From Rhizobium sp. CCGE531 (lineage in GTDB: Bacteria > Pseudomonadota > Alphaproteobacteria > Rhizobiales > Rhizobiaceae): 64,000 nucleotides of DNA. The translations under genes and the position numbers were made by a program. The stretch spans positions 845,001 to 909,000 of the forward strand of contig NZ_CP032684.1 of the NCBI RefSeq assembly GCF_003627795.1. The letters are read 5' to 3'. Below the pieces are notes generated by a model that was not told the origin of the DNA, did no database searches, and saw nothing but the letters and a program-made list of their open reading frames with translations. Below are positions 45,432 to 56,259 of this stretch, piece after piece. The number at the start of each line of letters is the position of its first letter. The stretch's first letter is position 1.

Positions 45432-46955
45432 ATGAGCGACAAACAAAAGAAACCGCAGAAGCTCAAGGCCCGCCTGCCGCGTGGCTTTGTCGATCGTTCG
45501 GCCAGCGATATTCGCGCCGTCAACGAAATGACCGCAAAGATCCGGGCTGTGTATGAGCACTATGGTTTCGATCCAATCGAAACGCCGCTGTTCGAATATA
45601 CCGATGCGCTCGGCAAGTTCCTGCCCGACAGCGACCGGCCGAATGAAGGCGTGTTCTCGCTTCAGGACGACGACGAGCAGTGGATGTCGCTGCGTTACGA
45701 CCTGACGGCGCCGCTTGCCCGTCATGTCGCCGAGAATTTCAACGAGATCCAGCTTCCCTACCGCACCTATCGCGCCGGCTATGTCTTCCGCAACGAGAAG
45801 CCAGGCCCGGGCCGCTTCCGCCAGTTCATGCAGTTCGATGCCGATACCGTCGGCGCGCCGGGCGTGCAGGCGGATGCCGAGATGTGCATGATGATGGCCG
45901 ATACACTGGAAGCCCTCGGCATCAAGCGAGGCGACTATGTGATCCGTGTCAACAACCGCAAGGTTCTCGATGGCGTTCTGGAAGCGATTGGTCTCGGTGG
46001 CGATGACAAGGCTGCCCAGCGGCTGAACGTACTGCGCGCCATCGACAAGCTCGACAAGTTCGGCCCGGAAGGCGTCGCGCTGCTGCTCGGCCCCGGCCGA
46101 AAGGACGAGTCCGGCGATTTCACCAAGGGTGCTGGCCTCAACAACGATCAGATCGAAAAGGTGCTCTTCTTCGTTGGCATCAAGGATTATGCCGAAAGTG
46201 CCGTGCGGCTCGCCGAGCTGGTCGCCGGCACCTCGAATGGCGTCGAGGGCGTCGACGAATTGAATTTCATCGGCAGTCTCGTCACCAGCGCCGGTTATCA
46301 GTCCGATCGCATCAAGATCGACCCTTCCGTCGTGCGCGGCCTCGAATATTATACCGGCCCGGTCTACGAAGCCGAGCTCACCTTCGACGTCACCAACGAG
46401 AAGGGCGAAAAGGTCGTCTTCGGCTCGGTCGGCGGCGGCGGTCGCTATGACGGGCTCGTGTCGCGCTTCATGGGCCAGCCGGTGCCGGCCACCGGCTTCT
46501 CCATCGGCGTCTCGCGCCTGATGACGGCGCTGAAGAACCTCGGCAAGCTCGGCGCCGAAGAGGTGATCGAGCCCGTGCTCGTCACTGTCATGGATGGCGA
46601 TGTCGATGCCATGGGGCGCTACCAGCGCTTCACGCAGCAGCTGCGCGCTGCCGGCATTCGCGCCGAGATGTTCCAGGGCAATTGGAAGAAATTCGGCAAC
46701 CAGCTGAAATATGCCGACCGCCGCGGCTGCCCGATCGCCATCATCCAGGGCGGCGATGAACGCGCTGAGGGCGTCGTCCAGCTCAAGGACCTGATCGAGG
46801 GCAAGCGCCTCTCCGGTGAGATCGAGGACAATGCCAGCTGGCGCGAGGCCCGCGTCGCGCAGGAAACCGTGCCGGAAGCCGAATTGATCGCAAAGGTCAA
46901 AGCTATCTTGGCGGCGCAGGCGGAAGACCGGAAGAGGACACTCGGCAATGTCTGA
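45432..46955 (+). CDS. hisS: Histidyl-tRNA synthetase
   Basis: 507 residues, class II aminoacyl-tRNA synthetase. Motif 2 ([29 protein letters not shown]) and motif 3 ([10 protein letters not shown] with FSIGVSRL) are plain; the C-terminal anticodon-binding domain starts near residue 375. It charges tRNA-His. The two-histidine-motif family relation to hisZ just downstream is clear in the shared motifs. The next gene is separated by a 290-base repeat block rather than a short gap. Confidence 0.96.
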   Translation: MSDKQKKPQKLKARLPRGFVDRSASDIRAVNEMTAKIRAVYEHYGFDPIETPLFEYTDALGKFLPDSDRPNEGVFSLQDDDEQWMSLRYDLTAPLARHVAENFNEIQLPYRTYRAGYVFRNEKPGPGRFRQFMQFDADTVGAPGVQADAEMCMMMADTLEALGIKRGDYVIRVNNRKVLDGVLEAIGLGGDDKAAQRLNVLRAIDKLDKFGPEGVALLLGPGRKDESGDFTKGAGLNNDQIEKVLFFVGIKDYAESAVRLAELVAGTSNGVEGVDELNFIGSLVTSAGYQSDRIKIDPSVVRGLEYYTGPVYEAELTFDVTNEKGEKVVFGSVGGGGRYDGLVSRFMGQPVPATGFSIGVSRLMTALKNLGKLGAEEVIEPVLVTVMDGDVDAMGRYQRFTQQLRAAGIRAEMFQGNWKKFGNQLKYADRRGCPIAIIQGGDERAEGVVQLKDLIEGKRLSGEIEDNASWREARVAQETVPEAELIAKVKAILAAQAEDRKRTLGNV

Positions 46956-46965
46956 GTGCGCGGCC

Positions 46966-47243
46966 TTGCCCCTCACCCTAGCCCTCTCCCCGCAGGCGGG
47001 GAGAGGGGACGACCTCTTTTGCTGCGGATTGTCGTCCCTTAGTTGGGTCATGGATGGCGGCAGACTCCTTCATCCCCTTCTCCCCAGCGGGGAGAAGGTG
47101 CCCGATAGGGCGGATGAGGGGGCCGAGGAACGGAGTGACGAGGATCGTGAGCGTGAAGCGAAGGATAGCTTTCCCGAGCTGAGAAGCCCCCTCATCCGAC
47201 CCTTCGGGCCACCTTCTCCCCGGGGGGAGAAGGGGAGGGCAAT
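46966..47243. repeat. Compound G/C-tract repeat (CCCTCACCC type), block 2
   Basis: A 278-base non-coding block between hisS and hisZ. Modules: CCCCTCACCC..CCCTCTCCCCGC with GCGGGGAGAGGGGACGAC (46968-47013), CCTTCTCCCC..GGGGAGAAGG with GGATGAGGGG (47071-47123), and CCCCCTCATCC with CCTTCTCCCC..GGGGAGAAGG (47189-47239). Same family as 33183-33597. Its last bases (GGGGAGGG at 47232-47239) are the ribosome-binding site of hisZ. Confidence 0.85.
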
Positions 47244-47246
47244 CCC

Positions 47247-48365
47247 ATGCCCCTGATCAACCTCCCAGACTTTGCCGGCGATCTGCTGGCCGAGTTCGGC
47301 ACCCGCCGGACGGAGCGAGTGGATACGCCCATCATCCAGCCGGCCGAGCCCTTTCTGGACATGGCCGGCGAGGATCTTCGCCGGCGCATCTTCTTGACCG
47401 AAAGCGAAACCGGCGCCAGCCTTTGCCTGCGCCCGGAGTTCACGATCCCGGTCTGCCTGCGTCATATCGAAACCGCCACGGGCACGCCGAAGCGCTATTC
47501 CTATCTCGGCGAGATCTTTCGCCAGCGCCGCGAAGGCGGCCATGAGTTTTATCAGGCTGGCATCGAGGATCTGGGTGACCGCGATACGGCCCGCGCCGAC
47601 GCCCGCGCCATCGGTGATGCCATCGGTATCCTGACCCGCCTGGTCCCCGGCAAGCCACTCTCTGTGACCTTGGGCGATCAGGCCGTGTTCGAGGCCGTCG
47701 TCCAGGCGCTCGGGCTGCCGTCCGGCTGGCAGAAGCGGCTGATCCACGCTTTCGGCAACATGATGCAGCTTGAAACCTTGCTGACGCATCTGGCAAGCCC
47801 GCAGCCTGTCACCGGGCTCGATGCGCATGTGCTCGATTTCCTCAATCGCGGCGACGAGCCGGGGCTGGTCAAGCATATCGACGCCACCATGCAGGCAACC
47901 GGCTATTCCACCAATGCCAGCCGCTCGCCGCAGGAGATCGCCCGTCGTCTTCGCGAGAAGCTGGTCCTGTCGGAAACGCGGCTCGATGACGCCGCCTTCC
48001 GCGTGCTGGAGGAGTTTCTCTCTCTGACCGTGCCGTTGGCGGATGCTTCCGCTGCATTGGCCGGCTTTGCCGATGCGGCAGGGCTGGAGCTGGGCGCGGC
48101 CCTGAAGAATTTCGACGCCCGCGTTAAAGCATTGGCCGATGCCGGTGTCGATGCCTCGAAGATCGACTATCGCGCCGCCTTCGGTCGGCCGCTCGATTAT
48201 TATACCGGCCTCGTCTTCGAAGTGACGGTAGAGGGATCAAGCGCGGTGCTTGCCGGTGGCGGCCGCTTCGACCGGCTGATGACCCTGCTCGGTGCCAAGG
48301 ATCACATTCCGGCTGTCGGCTTCGCGCTCTGGCTCGACCGCATCGAAACCGCGAGGGCGGCCTGA
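47247..48365 (+). CDS. hisZ: ATP phosphoribosyltransferase regulatory subunit HisZ
   Basis: 372 residues, a class II synthetase-like fold without the tRNA-anticodon domain. Shared with his[11 protein letters not shown] (motif 2 region), [19 protein letters not shown] and the C-terminal YYTGLVFEV and GGRFDRL. HisZ is an inactive synthetase paralogue that activates the short-form HisG. The stop overlaps the hisG start (TGATG). The ribosome-binding site derives from the upstream repeat. Confidence 0.95.
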   Translation: MPLINLPDFAGDLLAEFGTRRTERVDTPIIQPAEPFLDMAGEDLRRRIFLTESETGASLCLRPEFTIPVCLRHIETATGTPKRYSYLGEIFRQRREGGHEFYQAGIEDLGDRDTARADARAIGDAIGILTRLVPGKPLSVTLGDQAVFEAVVQALGLPSGWQKRLIHAFGNMMQLETLLTHLASPQPVTGLDAHVLDFLNRGDEPGLVKHIDATMQATGYSTNASRSPQEIARRLREKLVLSETRLDDAAFRVLEEFLSLTVPLADASAALAGFADAAGLELGAALKNFDARVKALADAGVDASKIDYRAAFGRPLDYYTGLVFEVTVEGSSAVLAGGGRFDRLMTLLGAKDHIPAVGFALWLDRIETARAA

Positions 48366-49060
48366 TGACCATCACGATAGCGCTTCCCTCCAAGGGCCGG
48401 ATGAAGGACGACTGCTCGGCGGTTTTCGACCGCGCCGGCATGCCGATCGTCGCCGTCGGCAATGACCGCTCCTATCGCGGCCGCGTCGAAGGCTTCGAAG
48501 GCGTCGAGATCGCCTTCCTGTCGGCCTCGGAAATCTCGCGCGAGATCGGCAATGGCAGCGTCGATTTCGGCATTACCGGCGAAGACCTCGTGCGCGAAGG
48601 CATGGCGGAGGCCGACCGCCGTGTCGAATTCTGCGCAAGGCTGGGCTTCGGCCATGCCGATGTCGTCGTCGCGGTGCCGGATATCTGGCTCGATGTCGAC
48701 ACCATGGCCGATCTCGGCGATGTCGCCGCCGATTTCCGCGCCCGCCATGGCCGCAGGCTGACGGTCGCGACGAAATACTGGCGGCTGACGCAACAGTTCT
48801 TTTCGAGCCAGCACGGCATCCAGCTCTATCGTATCGTCGAAAGCCTCGGCGCCACGGAAGGGGCGCCGGCTGCGGGCTCGGCCGATATCATCGTCGACAT
48901 CACCTCCACCGGCTCGACGCTGCGGGCGAACCATTTGAACGTCCTGTCGGACGGGATCATCCTGCGTTCTGAGGCTTGTCTGGTGCGTGCCCGCAAGGAA
49001 AGTCATGAAGGCGATCCGATGGTTGAGCGCATCATTTCCGCGGTGCGCAGCGCGCTCTGA
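48365..49060 (+). CDS. hisG: ATP phosphoribosyltransferase, short form HisG
   Basis: 231 residues, the short form lacking the C-terminal ACT-like regulatory domain. [11 protein letters not shown] at the N-terminus and [16 protein letters not shown] (the PRPP-binding loop) are conserved. It condenses ATP and PRPP, the first step of histidine synthesis, and needs HisZ. Its start overlaps the hisZ stop. A perfect terminator follows. Confidence 0.95.
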   Translation: MTITIALPSKGRMKDDCSAVFDRAGMPIVAVGNDRSYRGRVEGFEGVEIAFLSASEISREIGNGSVDFGITGEDLVREGMAEADRRVEFCARLGFGHADVVVAVPDIWLDVDTMADLGDVAADFRARHGRRLTVATKYWRLTQQFFSSQHGIQLYRIVESLGATEGAPAAGSADIIVDITSTGSTLRANHLNVLSDGIILRSEACLVRARKESHEGDPMVERIISAVRSAL

Positions 49061-49085
49061 GCATCCAGCTCCCTATTCACGCAAT

Positions 49086-49115
49086 AAGGCCCGCCGGAAT
49101 TCCGGCGGGCCTTTT
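49086..49115 (+). terminator. Intrinsic terminator after hisG
   Basis: GGCCCGCCGGAA / TTCCGGCGGGCC, a 24-base perfect palindrome (49088-49111), then TTTT. Ends the hisS-hisZ-hisG unit. Confidence 0.93.
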
Positions 49116-49136
49116 GTCTTGGAGGATATGCTTTGA

Positions 49137-49580
49137 TCAGGCGGTTGCGTAGGCACCGCGACGGGCATCGACCGAGTAGACGCCAGCGCCGTTGGTGGCG
49201 AGCATGATGTAGGCGCCGGCGAGCGTGACGTTCTTCAGGAAGTTGACGAAGTTCAGGCCGTTGATCCAGCCGTTGGCGGCAGCCGGAAAGTCCGGAACGT
49301 TGACGGTCGGCAGGTGGAAGACGATGCCGGTGAAGACGCAGAAAGCGGCAAGCAGCCAGCCGACGATGCGGATCTGGAAGCCGATGAGGACACAGACGCC
49401 GGTGATGAATTCGAAGGCGCCGGCGAGATAGGTCAGCAACGTCGCGGCCGGCATGCCGGCACCGGCGATCATGCCGGCGGTGCCGGACGGATCGGTCAGC
49501 TTGCCGAAGCCGGCGAAGATGAACATGAAAGCGAGCAGAATGCGCGCCACGAGAATGATGATGTTGTTAGTATTGGACAT
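49137..49580 (-). CDS. DoxX-family membrane protein
   Basis: 147 residues from ATG 49580 with GGAG 7 bases upstream. Four transmembrane helices; the start ILVARILLAFMFIFAGFGKLTDP and the LAGAFEFITGVCVLIG helix are typical of DoxX/YphA-like proteins. Proposed functions include redox and thiol homeostasis at the membrane, none established here. Single gene, convergent with hisG. Confidence 0.9.
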   Translation of the reverse strand: MSNTNNIIILVARILLAFMFIFAGFGKLTDPSGTAGMIAGAGMPAATLLTYLAGAFEFITGVCVLIGFQIRIVGWLLAAFCVFTGIVFHLPTVNVPDFPAAANGWINGLNFVNFLKNVTLAGAYIMLATNGAGVYSVDARRGAYATA

Positions 49581-49795
49581 GACGATCTCCAGTAAATTCC
49601 ATTCGGATCGGGTGGCGACAATTTCTGGAGGCAGATATCCGTGATTTTCAGGCAATTGAAAAGATAAACAACTGCGCACAATTAGTTCACAATCATTGAA
49701 CAATGGGGCCGCCCGCCCGCTCTTCCCATCGGCTCGATATCGGCTATGGTGGCGCAAATTTATTCGCCAAATCATGATCTTTAGAAGGAAATCCC

Positions 49796-50503
49796 ATGGC
49801 CGATCTGTCCTCGTTTCCGATTACGAAGCGCTGGCCTGCCAGCAATCCGGACATCATCCAGCTCTATTCGCTGCCGACGCCGAACGGCGTGAAGGTTTCG
49901 ATCGCGCTGGAGGAACTCGGCCTGCCCTATGAGCCGCATCTGATCTCCTTCAACATCAATGATCAGAAATCGCCGGAATTCGTTTCGCTGAACCCGAATG
50001 GCCGCATTCCCGCGATCATCGACCCCAATGGTCCCGATGGCAAACCGATCGGTCTGTTCGAATCGGGCGCGATCCTGGTCTATCTCGCGGAAAAGACCGG
50101 CAAGCTCATCCCTGGCGATGCCGCCGGGCGTTACGAGACGTTGGAATGGGTCTTCTTCCAGATGGGCGGCATCGGTCCGATGTTTGGCCAGTTCGGCCAT
50201 TTCTTCAAATTCGCCGCCGAAAAGGTTGCCAACAACTCCTATCCCGTCGAGCGTTACCGCGATGAGGCCAAGCGCCTGTTGAGTGTGCTGGAAGGTCGTC
50301 TGCAGGGACGTCAGTGGATCATGGGCGATGAATATACCATTGCCGACATCACCACCTTCCCGTGGGTCCGCGGCGTCGATGTCTTTTATGGCGGCCGTGA
50401 AATCCTCGAACTCGAAAGCTTCCCCTCGGTCATGAGCTGGCTTGATCGTGCTCTTGCGCGCCCGGCAAGCCAGCGCGGCCTCAATATTCCGAAGCGGGAT
50501 TGA
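49796..50503 (+). CDS. Glutathione S-transferase, YfcG/YghU-like
   Basis: 235 residues. N-terminal thioredoxin-like domain (residues 20-110) with LYSLPTPNGVKVSIALEEL and LNPNGRIPAIID, the G-site pattern with an Asn-Gly instead of a Ser/Cys nucleophile, and FESGAILVYLAEK. An all-helical C-terminal domain follows. YfcG/YghU-type members bind glutathione disulfide and reduce disulfides or peroxides. Glutathione supply is from gshA in this window. Confidence 0.92.
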   Translation: MADLSSFPITKRWPASNPDIIQLYSLPTPNGVKVSIALEELGLPYEPHLISFNINDQKSPEFVSLNPNGRIPAIIDPNGPDGKPIGLFESGAILVYLAEKTGKLIPGDAAGRYETLEWVFFQMGGIGPMFGQFGHFFKFAAEKVANNSYPVERYRDEAKRLLSVLEGRLQGRQWIMGDEYTIADITTFPWVRGVDVFYGGREILELESFPSVMSWLDRALARPASQRGLNIPKRD

Positions 50504-50542
50504 TTGGATTCGAGCTCACCTGATCATCCTCAACAGTAGTTT

Positions 50543-51001
50543 TTATTGCCGGGTGGCAAGCTGGCTGCCCGGCTCCGGCTTGAAGCGTGGAAACAGAAAG
50601 ACGCCGACCATGCTGCCGGTGTGTTGCCCATCCGCAGCAACGGATTCGCCGACGCAGAAGATCGGCTGGCGATAACCGCCGGCGCCGAGCGTCGTGGTGG
50701 AATAGCAGAAACAGGAATTGGTGGTTGCCGCCTGTTCGAACAGATCGAGGATACGCACTCGATCATGGGCGTCGTAGCAGTGCATCAGGCTCAGGAGACC
50801 GCATTCCGAGGAAGTCAGGCCATGCAGCATCGTGCTCCATTGCCCAAGCTTGATGATGCCGCTCGACAGATCGCCCGTCCAGCCCTCGGAAACGCAGAAC
50901 TGCGCGAGCAGGTCAGGATTGTGACCGTCAAACTCCAGCGAGCCCGGCGCAAACGGTGCGGCAAAATTGGCCTTGGCAATCTTGAACAAGATGATCCCCA
51001 C
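50543..51001 (-). CDS. Rhizobial-type hypothetical protein, possible PAS-like fold
   Basis: 152 residues from GTG 51001. The segments WTGDLSSGIIKLGQWSTMLHGLTSSECGLLSLMHCYDAHDRVRIL and SFCYSTTTLGAGGYRQPIFCVGES fit a PAS-like sensor, in which a core strand set ends in a GSM.GVF.FPRF edge. I believe similar proteins are common in Rhizobiaceae without a known function. No signal peptide or DNA-binding domain. Single gene, opposite strand to the GST. Confidence 0.65.
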   Translation of the reverse strand: MGIILFKIAKANFAAPFAPGSLEFDGHNPDLLAQFCVSEGWTGDLSSGIIKLGQWSTMLHGLTSSECGLLSLMHCYDAHDRVRILDLFEQAATTNSCFCYSTTTLGAGGYRQPIFCVGESVAADGQHTGSMVGVFLFPRFKPEPGSQLATRQ

Positions 51002-51380
51002 TTGAGCGCATAGTCCTCCTGCGCTTCATCCAAATTCCCATGCATCTTCCGGTTGGAATGTCTTCCCGCACGCCGCGCTCCACGAAAAAGCGAGGCATTC
51101 GGCTCCATTGATTCCATTTTTCGCCGTGCTTCTTCCGGACTGTCGATCCCGTCCGCGAAGTCATTTCAAGTAAAAAATCCGGATGCCCATCAACTCTCAA
51201 GCTCATGACTGTGCACGGGCACTGATTAAGCCTGCCGAAAATAAGTAAAATTTGCGTGCATCGCAGCTAACCCTCCAAAGTCGCCGCGCCGGGATTTATA
51301 AGAGCTTTTTTGAAAACGGCAATGGGGCAATTTGCGTAAATTTGCGCTACCGTGAAACTTGCCGGACTTATATCGGAACA
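51002..51380. other. Gene-free stretch upstream of the family A repeat
   Basis: About 380 bases with no convincing reading frame. Direct repeats of ATTTGCG occur at 51248-51340 (three copies) and the region is A/T-rich near 51230-51350. Promoter of the minus-strand hypothetical gene should be at the left. Confidence 0.5.
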
Positions 51381-51485
51381 TAGAGCGGTTCAGCTTTTCA
51401 CGGAATCTCTGAACCGCTCTATCTCTTTGTTGTCTCGCAATTCCGGACGGAAAACCGCTACGCACTTTTCCTGGAATTGCTCTAG
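51381..51485. repeat. Dispersed palindromic repeat, family A, copy 4 (full length)
   Basis: Module 1: TAGAGCGGTTCAG (51381-51393) and CTGAACCGCTCTA (51409-51421), perfect 13-base arms. Module 2: GCAATTCCGGACGGAAAA with TTTTCCTGGAATTGC (51437-51480). This is the most complete copy in the window and lies downstream of groL. Confidence 0.85.
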
Positions 51486-51490
51486 GCGCG

Positions 51491-51522
51491 CAAACGAAAA
51501 GGGCGGCCCGAGAGCCGCCCTT
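51491..51522 (-). terminator. Intrinsic terminator of groESL
   Basis: On the minus strand, AAGGGCGGC / GCCGCCCTT arms (51499-51507 and 51514-51522) are followed by TTTTCGTTT. It is about 160 bases past the groL stop. Confidence 0.85.
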
Positions 51523-51566
51523 CGTCAATTCCGGATGTCGGATTGAACAATGGTTATAAGGCTAAA

Positions 51567-51593
51567 GCCTTATCACATCATGTCCATGCCGCC
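51567..51593 (-). repeat. Partial duplicate of the groL 3' end
   Basis: 27 bases that match groL 3' end 51673-51699 at 26 positions and would read GGMDMM-stop on the minus strand. It lies between the groL stop and its terminator. The 106-base interval contains two further hairpins (CTTCAGGCCG/CGGCCTGAAG and GCATC/GATGC). Confidence 0.85.
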
Positions 51594-51678
51594 ACTTCAG
51601 GCCGCTTGGCGGCCTGAAGCATCAAAGATGCATGGGCGAAGCTTTATGGACATTCCCGTGATGAGGCCGTTGGCCTTG

Positions 51679-53352
<1,674 letters not shown>

Positions 53353-53395
53353 TTATGGCCCGTCAGCTGTATCGGAAAAGGGGAAATCGGCTGGA

Positions 53396-53692
53396 TTAGC
53401 CGATGATGCCCATGATGTCGGCTTCCTTCATGATGAGAAGGTCTTCGCCGTCAAGCTTGACTTCGGTGCCCGACCACTTGCCGAACAGGATGCGGTCGCC
53501 GGCCTTGACGTCGAGCGGGACGATCTTGCCGGAGTCATCGCGAACGCCGGAGCCGACGGCGACGATTTCGCCTTCCTGCGGCTTTTCCTTGGCGGTGTCG
53601 GGAATGATGATACCACCCTTGGTCTTTGCTTCGGACTCGACGCGACGAACGACGACGCGGTCATGAAGGGGGCGGAAATTGGTGCTTGCCAT
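53396..53692 (-). CDS. groS: Co-chaperonin GroES
   Basis: 98 residues, full length. [33 protein letters not shown] is the GroES N-terminal core and mobile loop; [18 protein letters not shown] the roof. Caps GroEL rings. First gene of the operon; the promoter and CIRCE lie just upstream (53752-53815). Confidence 0.98.
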   Translation of the reverse strand: MASTNFRPLHDRVVVRRVESEAKTKGGIIIPDTAKEKPQEGEIVAVGSGVRDDSGKIVPLDVKAGDRILFGKWSGTEVKLDGEDLLIMKEADIMGIIG

Positions 53693-53751
53693 TGTCTAAT
53701 CCCTCGATCAAATGACATTCACGGATCAGCGGGGGATCCGTATGGGCTATG

Positions 53752-53778
53752 TTAGCACTCAGCCTTTGGGAGTGCTAG
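53752..53778. promoter_or_regulatory. CIRCE operator of groESL (HrcA site)
   Basis: TTAGCACTC (53752-53760), nine bases, GAGTGCTAG (53770-53778): the CIRCE consensus TTAGCACTC-N9-GAGTGCTAA with one mismatch at the last base. It lies at the expected transcription start of groESL, so HrcA should repress it. Confidence 0.95.
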
Positions 53779-53786
53779 CGACGGTG

Positions 53787-53815
53787 ATTTAGGGGTGGCT
53801 CCCAGACGAGTCAAG
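53787..53815 (-). promoter_or_regulatory. RpoH (sigma-32)-like promoter of groESL
   Basis: On the minus strand: -35 CTTGAC (53815-53810), 17-base spacer, -10 CTAAAT (53792-53787) within CCCCTAAAT. This resembles the alphaproteobacterial heat-shock consensus. The predicted start is at the edge of the CIRCE. Confidence 0.8.
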
Positions 53816-54082
53816 AACAGCACTGTGAATTTTTTGCGGCGCGCCTCGGCTTGTGTCGAGGATAATTAACGGCGCTGGTGACCATCGTGGCTATCTTGTC
53901 AGGTGGGCGCCCTGCTTTTCACGTCCGGGGCGAAAGCCCGGATTGTCTCTCATTGATCGTCATCTTCCCGTTCCGGAGCCGCTTTCCGGGCCTTGTGCGT
54001 CGCAAAAACCTTGCGGGCCGCTCTTGTAATTTGCCGGCCGGTTTGCGATGTCAGCCCGTGATTTATTAGGTGCGAGGACGGC

Positions 54083-54931
54083 ATGGGCAAACGGATCGAA
54101 AGCTTTCGCGAAATCGGCGGACTTTATGATGTGGCGCTCTGCGATGTCTGGGGGGTGCTGCACAACGGCGTCTCCGCCTATGAGGAAGCCCCCATCGCGC
54201 TGGAAGCCGCCCGCGGCGAAGGGCTAGCCGTCGTGCTCATCACCAACTCTCCGCGCGTTGCTCCCAAGGTGGTCGAGCAGTTGCGGGCGATCGGCATTCC
54301 CGACAGCGCCTACGATCGCATCGTCACGTCGGGCGATGTGACGCGTAAGCTGATCGCCGCAGGCCCGAAGAAGGTATTTCTCCTCGGTCCGGAGCGGGAT
54401 ACCGGCATCCTCGAAGGTCTTGATGTCGTGCGTGTCGATGCGGGCGAGGCCGAAAGCATCGTCTGCACTGGCTTCTTCGATGACGAGACCGAAACGCCCG
54501 ACGACTATACCGATATGCTGACGGCCTGGTCGGCCCGCAACGTGCCGCTGATCTGCGCCAATCCGGATCTCGTGGTCGAGCGCGGCCACCGGATGATCCC
54601 CTGCGCCGGCGCCATGGCCGCCTATTACGAGCGGCTCGGGGGTGAGACGCGCATCGCCGGCAAGCCGCACCAGCCGATCTATGATGCAGCGCTCGCCGCG
54701 GCGCGCGAAGTGCGCAGTGAATTCCCGCTGTCCCGCGTGGTCGCGATCGGCGACGGCATGCCGACCGACGTGCGCGGCGCGCTCGATTATGGCCTCGATC
54801 TCCTTTATATCAGCCATGGCATCCACGCCCGCGAATATGTCGTCGAGGGGCATACGGATGAGGCCGCCCTCGGTGCCTTCCTGGCACGCGAGCAGGCTTC
54901 GCCGAAGTGGTGGATGCCGCGCCTTGTCTGA
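54083..54931 (+). CDS. HAD-type hydrolase, TIGR01459 family
   Basis: 282 residues. HAD motif I is CDVWGVLHNG (nucleophile Asp21), motif II LITNSPR, then GKPHQPIYDAAL and VAIGDGMPTDVRGA. The spacing matches the TIGR01459/NagD-like IIA hydrolases of alphaproteobacteria, found next to ribF in many genomes. Its substrate is not known; the neighbouring ribF suggests a link with flavin metabolism but gives no proof. ribF starts 15 bases downstream. Confidence 0.9.
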   Translation: MGKRIESFREIGGLYDVALCDVWGVLHNGVSAYEEAPIALEAARGEGLAVVLITNSPRVAPKVVEQLRAIGIPDSAYDRIVTSGDVTRKLIAAGPKKVFLLGPERDTGILEGLDVVRVDAGEAESIVCTGFFDDETETPDDYTDMLTAWSARNVPLICANPDLVVERGHRMIPCAGAMAAYYERLGGETRIAGKPHQPIYDAALAAAREVRSEFPLSRVVAIGDGMPTDVRGALDYGLDLLYISHGIHAREYVVEGHTDEAALGAFLAREQASPKWWMPRLV

Positions 54932-54946
54932 GGAGAGTGGCAGACG

Positions 54947-55930
54947 ATGACCGTTTTCCATCGCAACGAGACCCGCGAGCCGCTTCCCGATGCCTTGAAG
55001 GGCGGTGTCATCGCCATCGGCAATTTCGACGGCGTGCATCGTGGCCATCAGTCCGTGCTCACGCGCGCGCTGGAGATCGCCAGGGAACGCGGCATTCCAG
55101 CTCTCGTGCTGACCTTCGAGCCGCATCCGCGCACCATATTCAAGCCCGAGCAGCCGGTCTTTCGGCTGACCCCAGCGCCGTTGAGGGCGCGTCTCCTGGA
55201 AGCGCTCGGCTTCAACGCCGTCATCGAATATCCCTTTGATCGCGCCTTCTCGCAGCGTTCGGCCGATGAATTCGTCCATTCGATCCTGATCGACTGGCTG
55301 CATGCCTCCGAAGTCGTCACCGGCTTCGATTTCCATTTCGGCCACGATCGCCAGGGCGGTCCGGCTTTTCTCATGAACGCCGGCAGCCACAACGGTTTCG
55401 GCGTGACGCTCATCGATGCCTTCCGCGATGAAAATACCGAGGTCATCTCGTCGAGCCGCATCCGCGCGCTGCTGGCCGAAGGCGATGTTGCTCAGGCCGC
55501 CGGCCTGCTTGGATACCGCTTCACCGTCGAGGCGCCCGTCATCGGCGGCGAGAAGCTGGGCCGCACGCTCGGCTTCCCCACGGCAAACATGCAGCTTCCA
55601 TCGGAAATATCACTGAGATCAGGCATCTATGCCGTGCGCTTCCGCACGGCCGATGGCGTCATCCGTGATGCTGTTGCCAGCTACGGACGCCGCCCGACGG
55701 TAACAGACAACGGCGCCCCGCTGCTCGAGACCTTCGTCTTCGATTTCAGCGGCGATCTCTACGGCCAGATCTGCTCGGTCTCCTTCTTTGGCTACCTCCG
55801 CCCCGAACTGAAGTTCGACGGCCTCGACCCGCTGGTCGCACAGATCCGCAAGGATGAGGAAGAGGCGCGGGCGCTGCTCGCCGGCGTTCAGCCGCTCAGC
55901 GATCTCGATCGCATCATCGCGTTCAGCTGA
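54947..55930 (+). CDS. ribF: Bifunctional riboflavin kinase / FAD synthetase
   Basis: 327 residues. The N-terminal FAD synthetase domain has GNFDGVHRGHQSV (the HxGH-like nucleotide-binding motif) and the C-terminal riboflavin kinase domain has GRTLGFPTANM. Converts riboflavin to FMN and FAD. Follows the HAD gene after 15 bases. Confidence 0.96.
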   Translation: MTVFHRNETREPLPDALKGGVIAIGNFDGVHRGHQSVLTRALEIARERGIPALVLTFEPHPRTIFKPEQPVFRLTPAPLRARLLEALGFNAVIEYPFDRAFSQRSADEFVHSILIDWLHASEVVTGFDFHFGHDRQGGPAFLMNAGSHNGFGVTLIDAFRDENTEVISSSRIRALLAEGDVAQAAGLLGYRFTVEAPVIGGEKLGRTLGFPTANMQLPSEISLRSGIYAVRFRTADGVIRDAVASYGRRPTVTDNGAPLLETFVFDFSGDLYGQICSVSFFGYLRPELKFDGLDPLVAQIRKDEEEARALLAGVQPLSDLDRIIAFS

Positions 55931-56061
55931 TTTTATTCGGCATTGCTGCGCGCAAGGATTGCGGCGGTGCAGTATGTTTTTGCCTTGAGCGGGTAGGAAG
56001 ATGCTGCAATGCTCGCAGCTGGGTGCGAGTCGCCGCGCCCGTTTTCCGAAAGGCGCACGAG

Positions 56062-56259
56062 ATGGATAAACGTTTCGGAACGGCGGCCTGCTGGCTGCTC
56101 GTTATTCCTTATATTGGTTTGCTTTGGGTCCCCTTTTACAACAGCCACGATCCGGTTCTGCTCGGGTTTCCGTTCTTCTATTGGTATCAGCTGGCCTGGG
56201 TGCCGATCACCGCCATCCTGACGTGGATCGCCTATCGGAGCATGCGCCATGACGACTGA
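56062..56259 (+). CDS. DUF3311 small membrane protein
   Basis: 65 residues from ATG 56062, preceded by AAAGG. Two transmembrane helices (LLVIPYIGLLWVPFY, WYQLAWVPITAILTWIAY), the usual DUF3311 pattern with the conserved PFYNS... motif. DUF3311 genes sit directly upstream of sodium:solute symporter genes and are probably accessory subunits. The stop overlaps mctP by 11 bases. Confidence 0.9.
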   Translation: MDKRFGTAACWLLVIPYIGLLWVPFYNSHDPVLLGFPFFYWYQLAWVPITAILTWIAYRSMRHDD

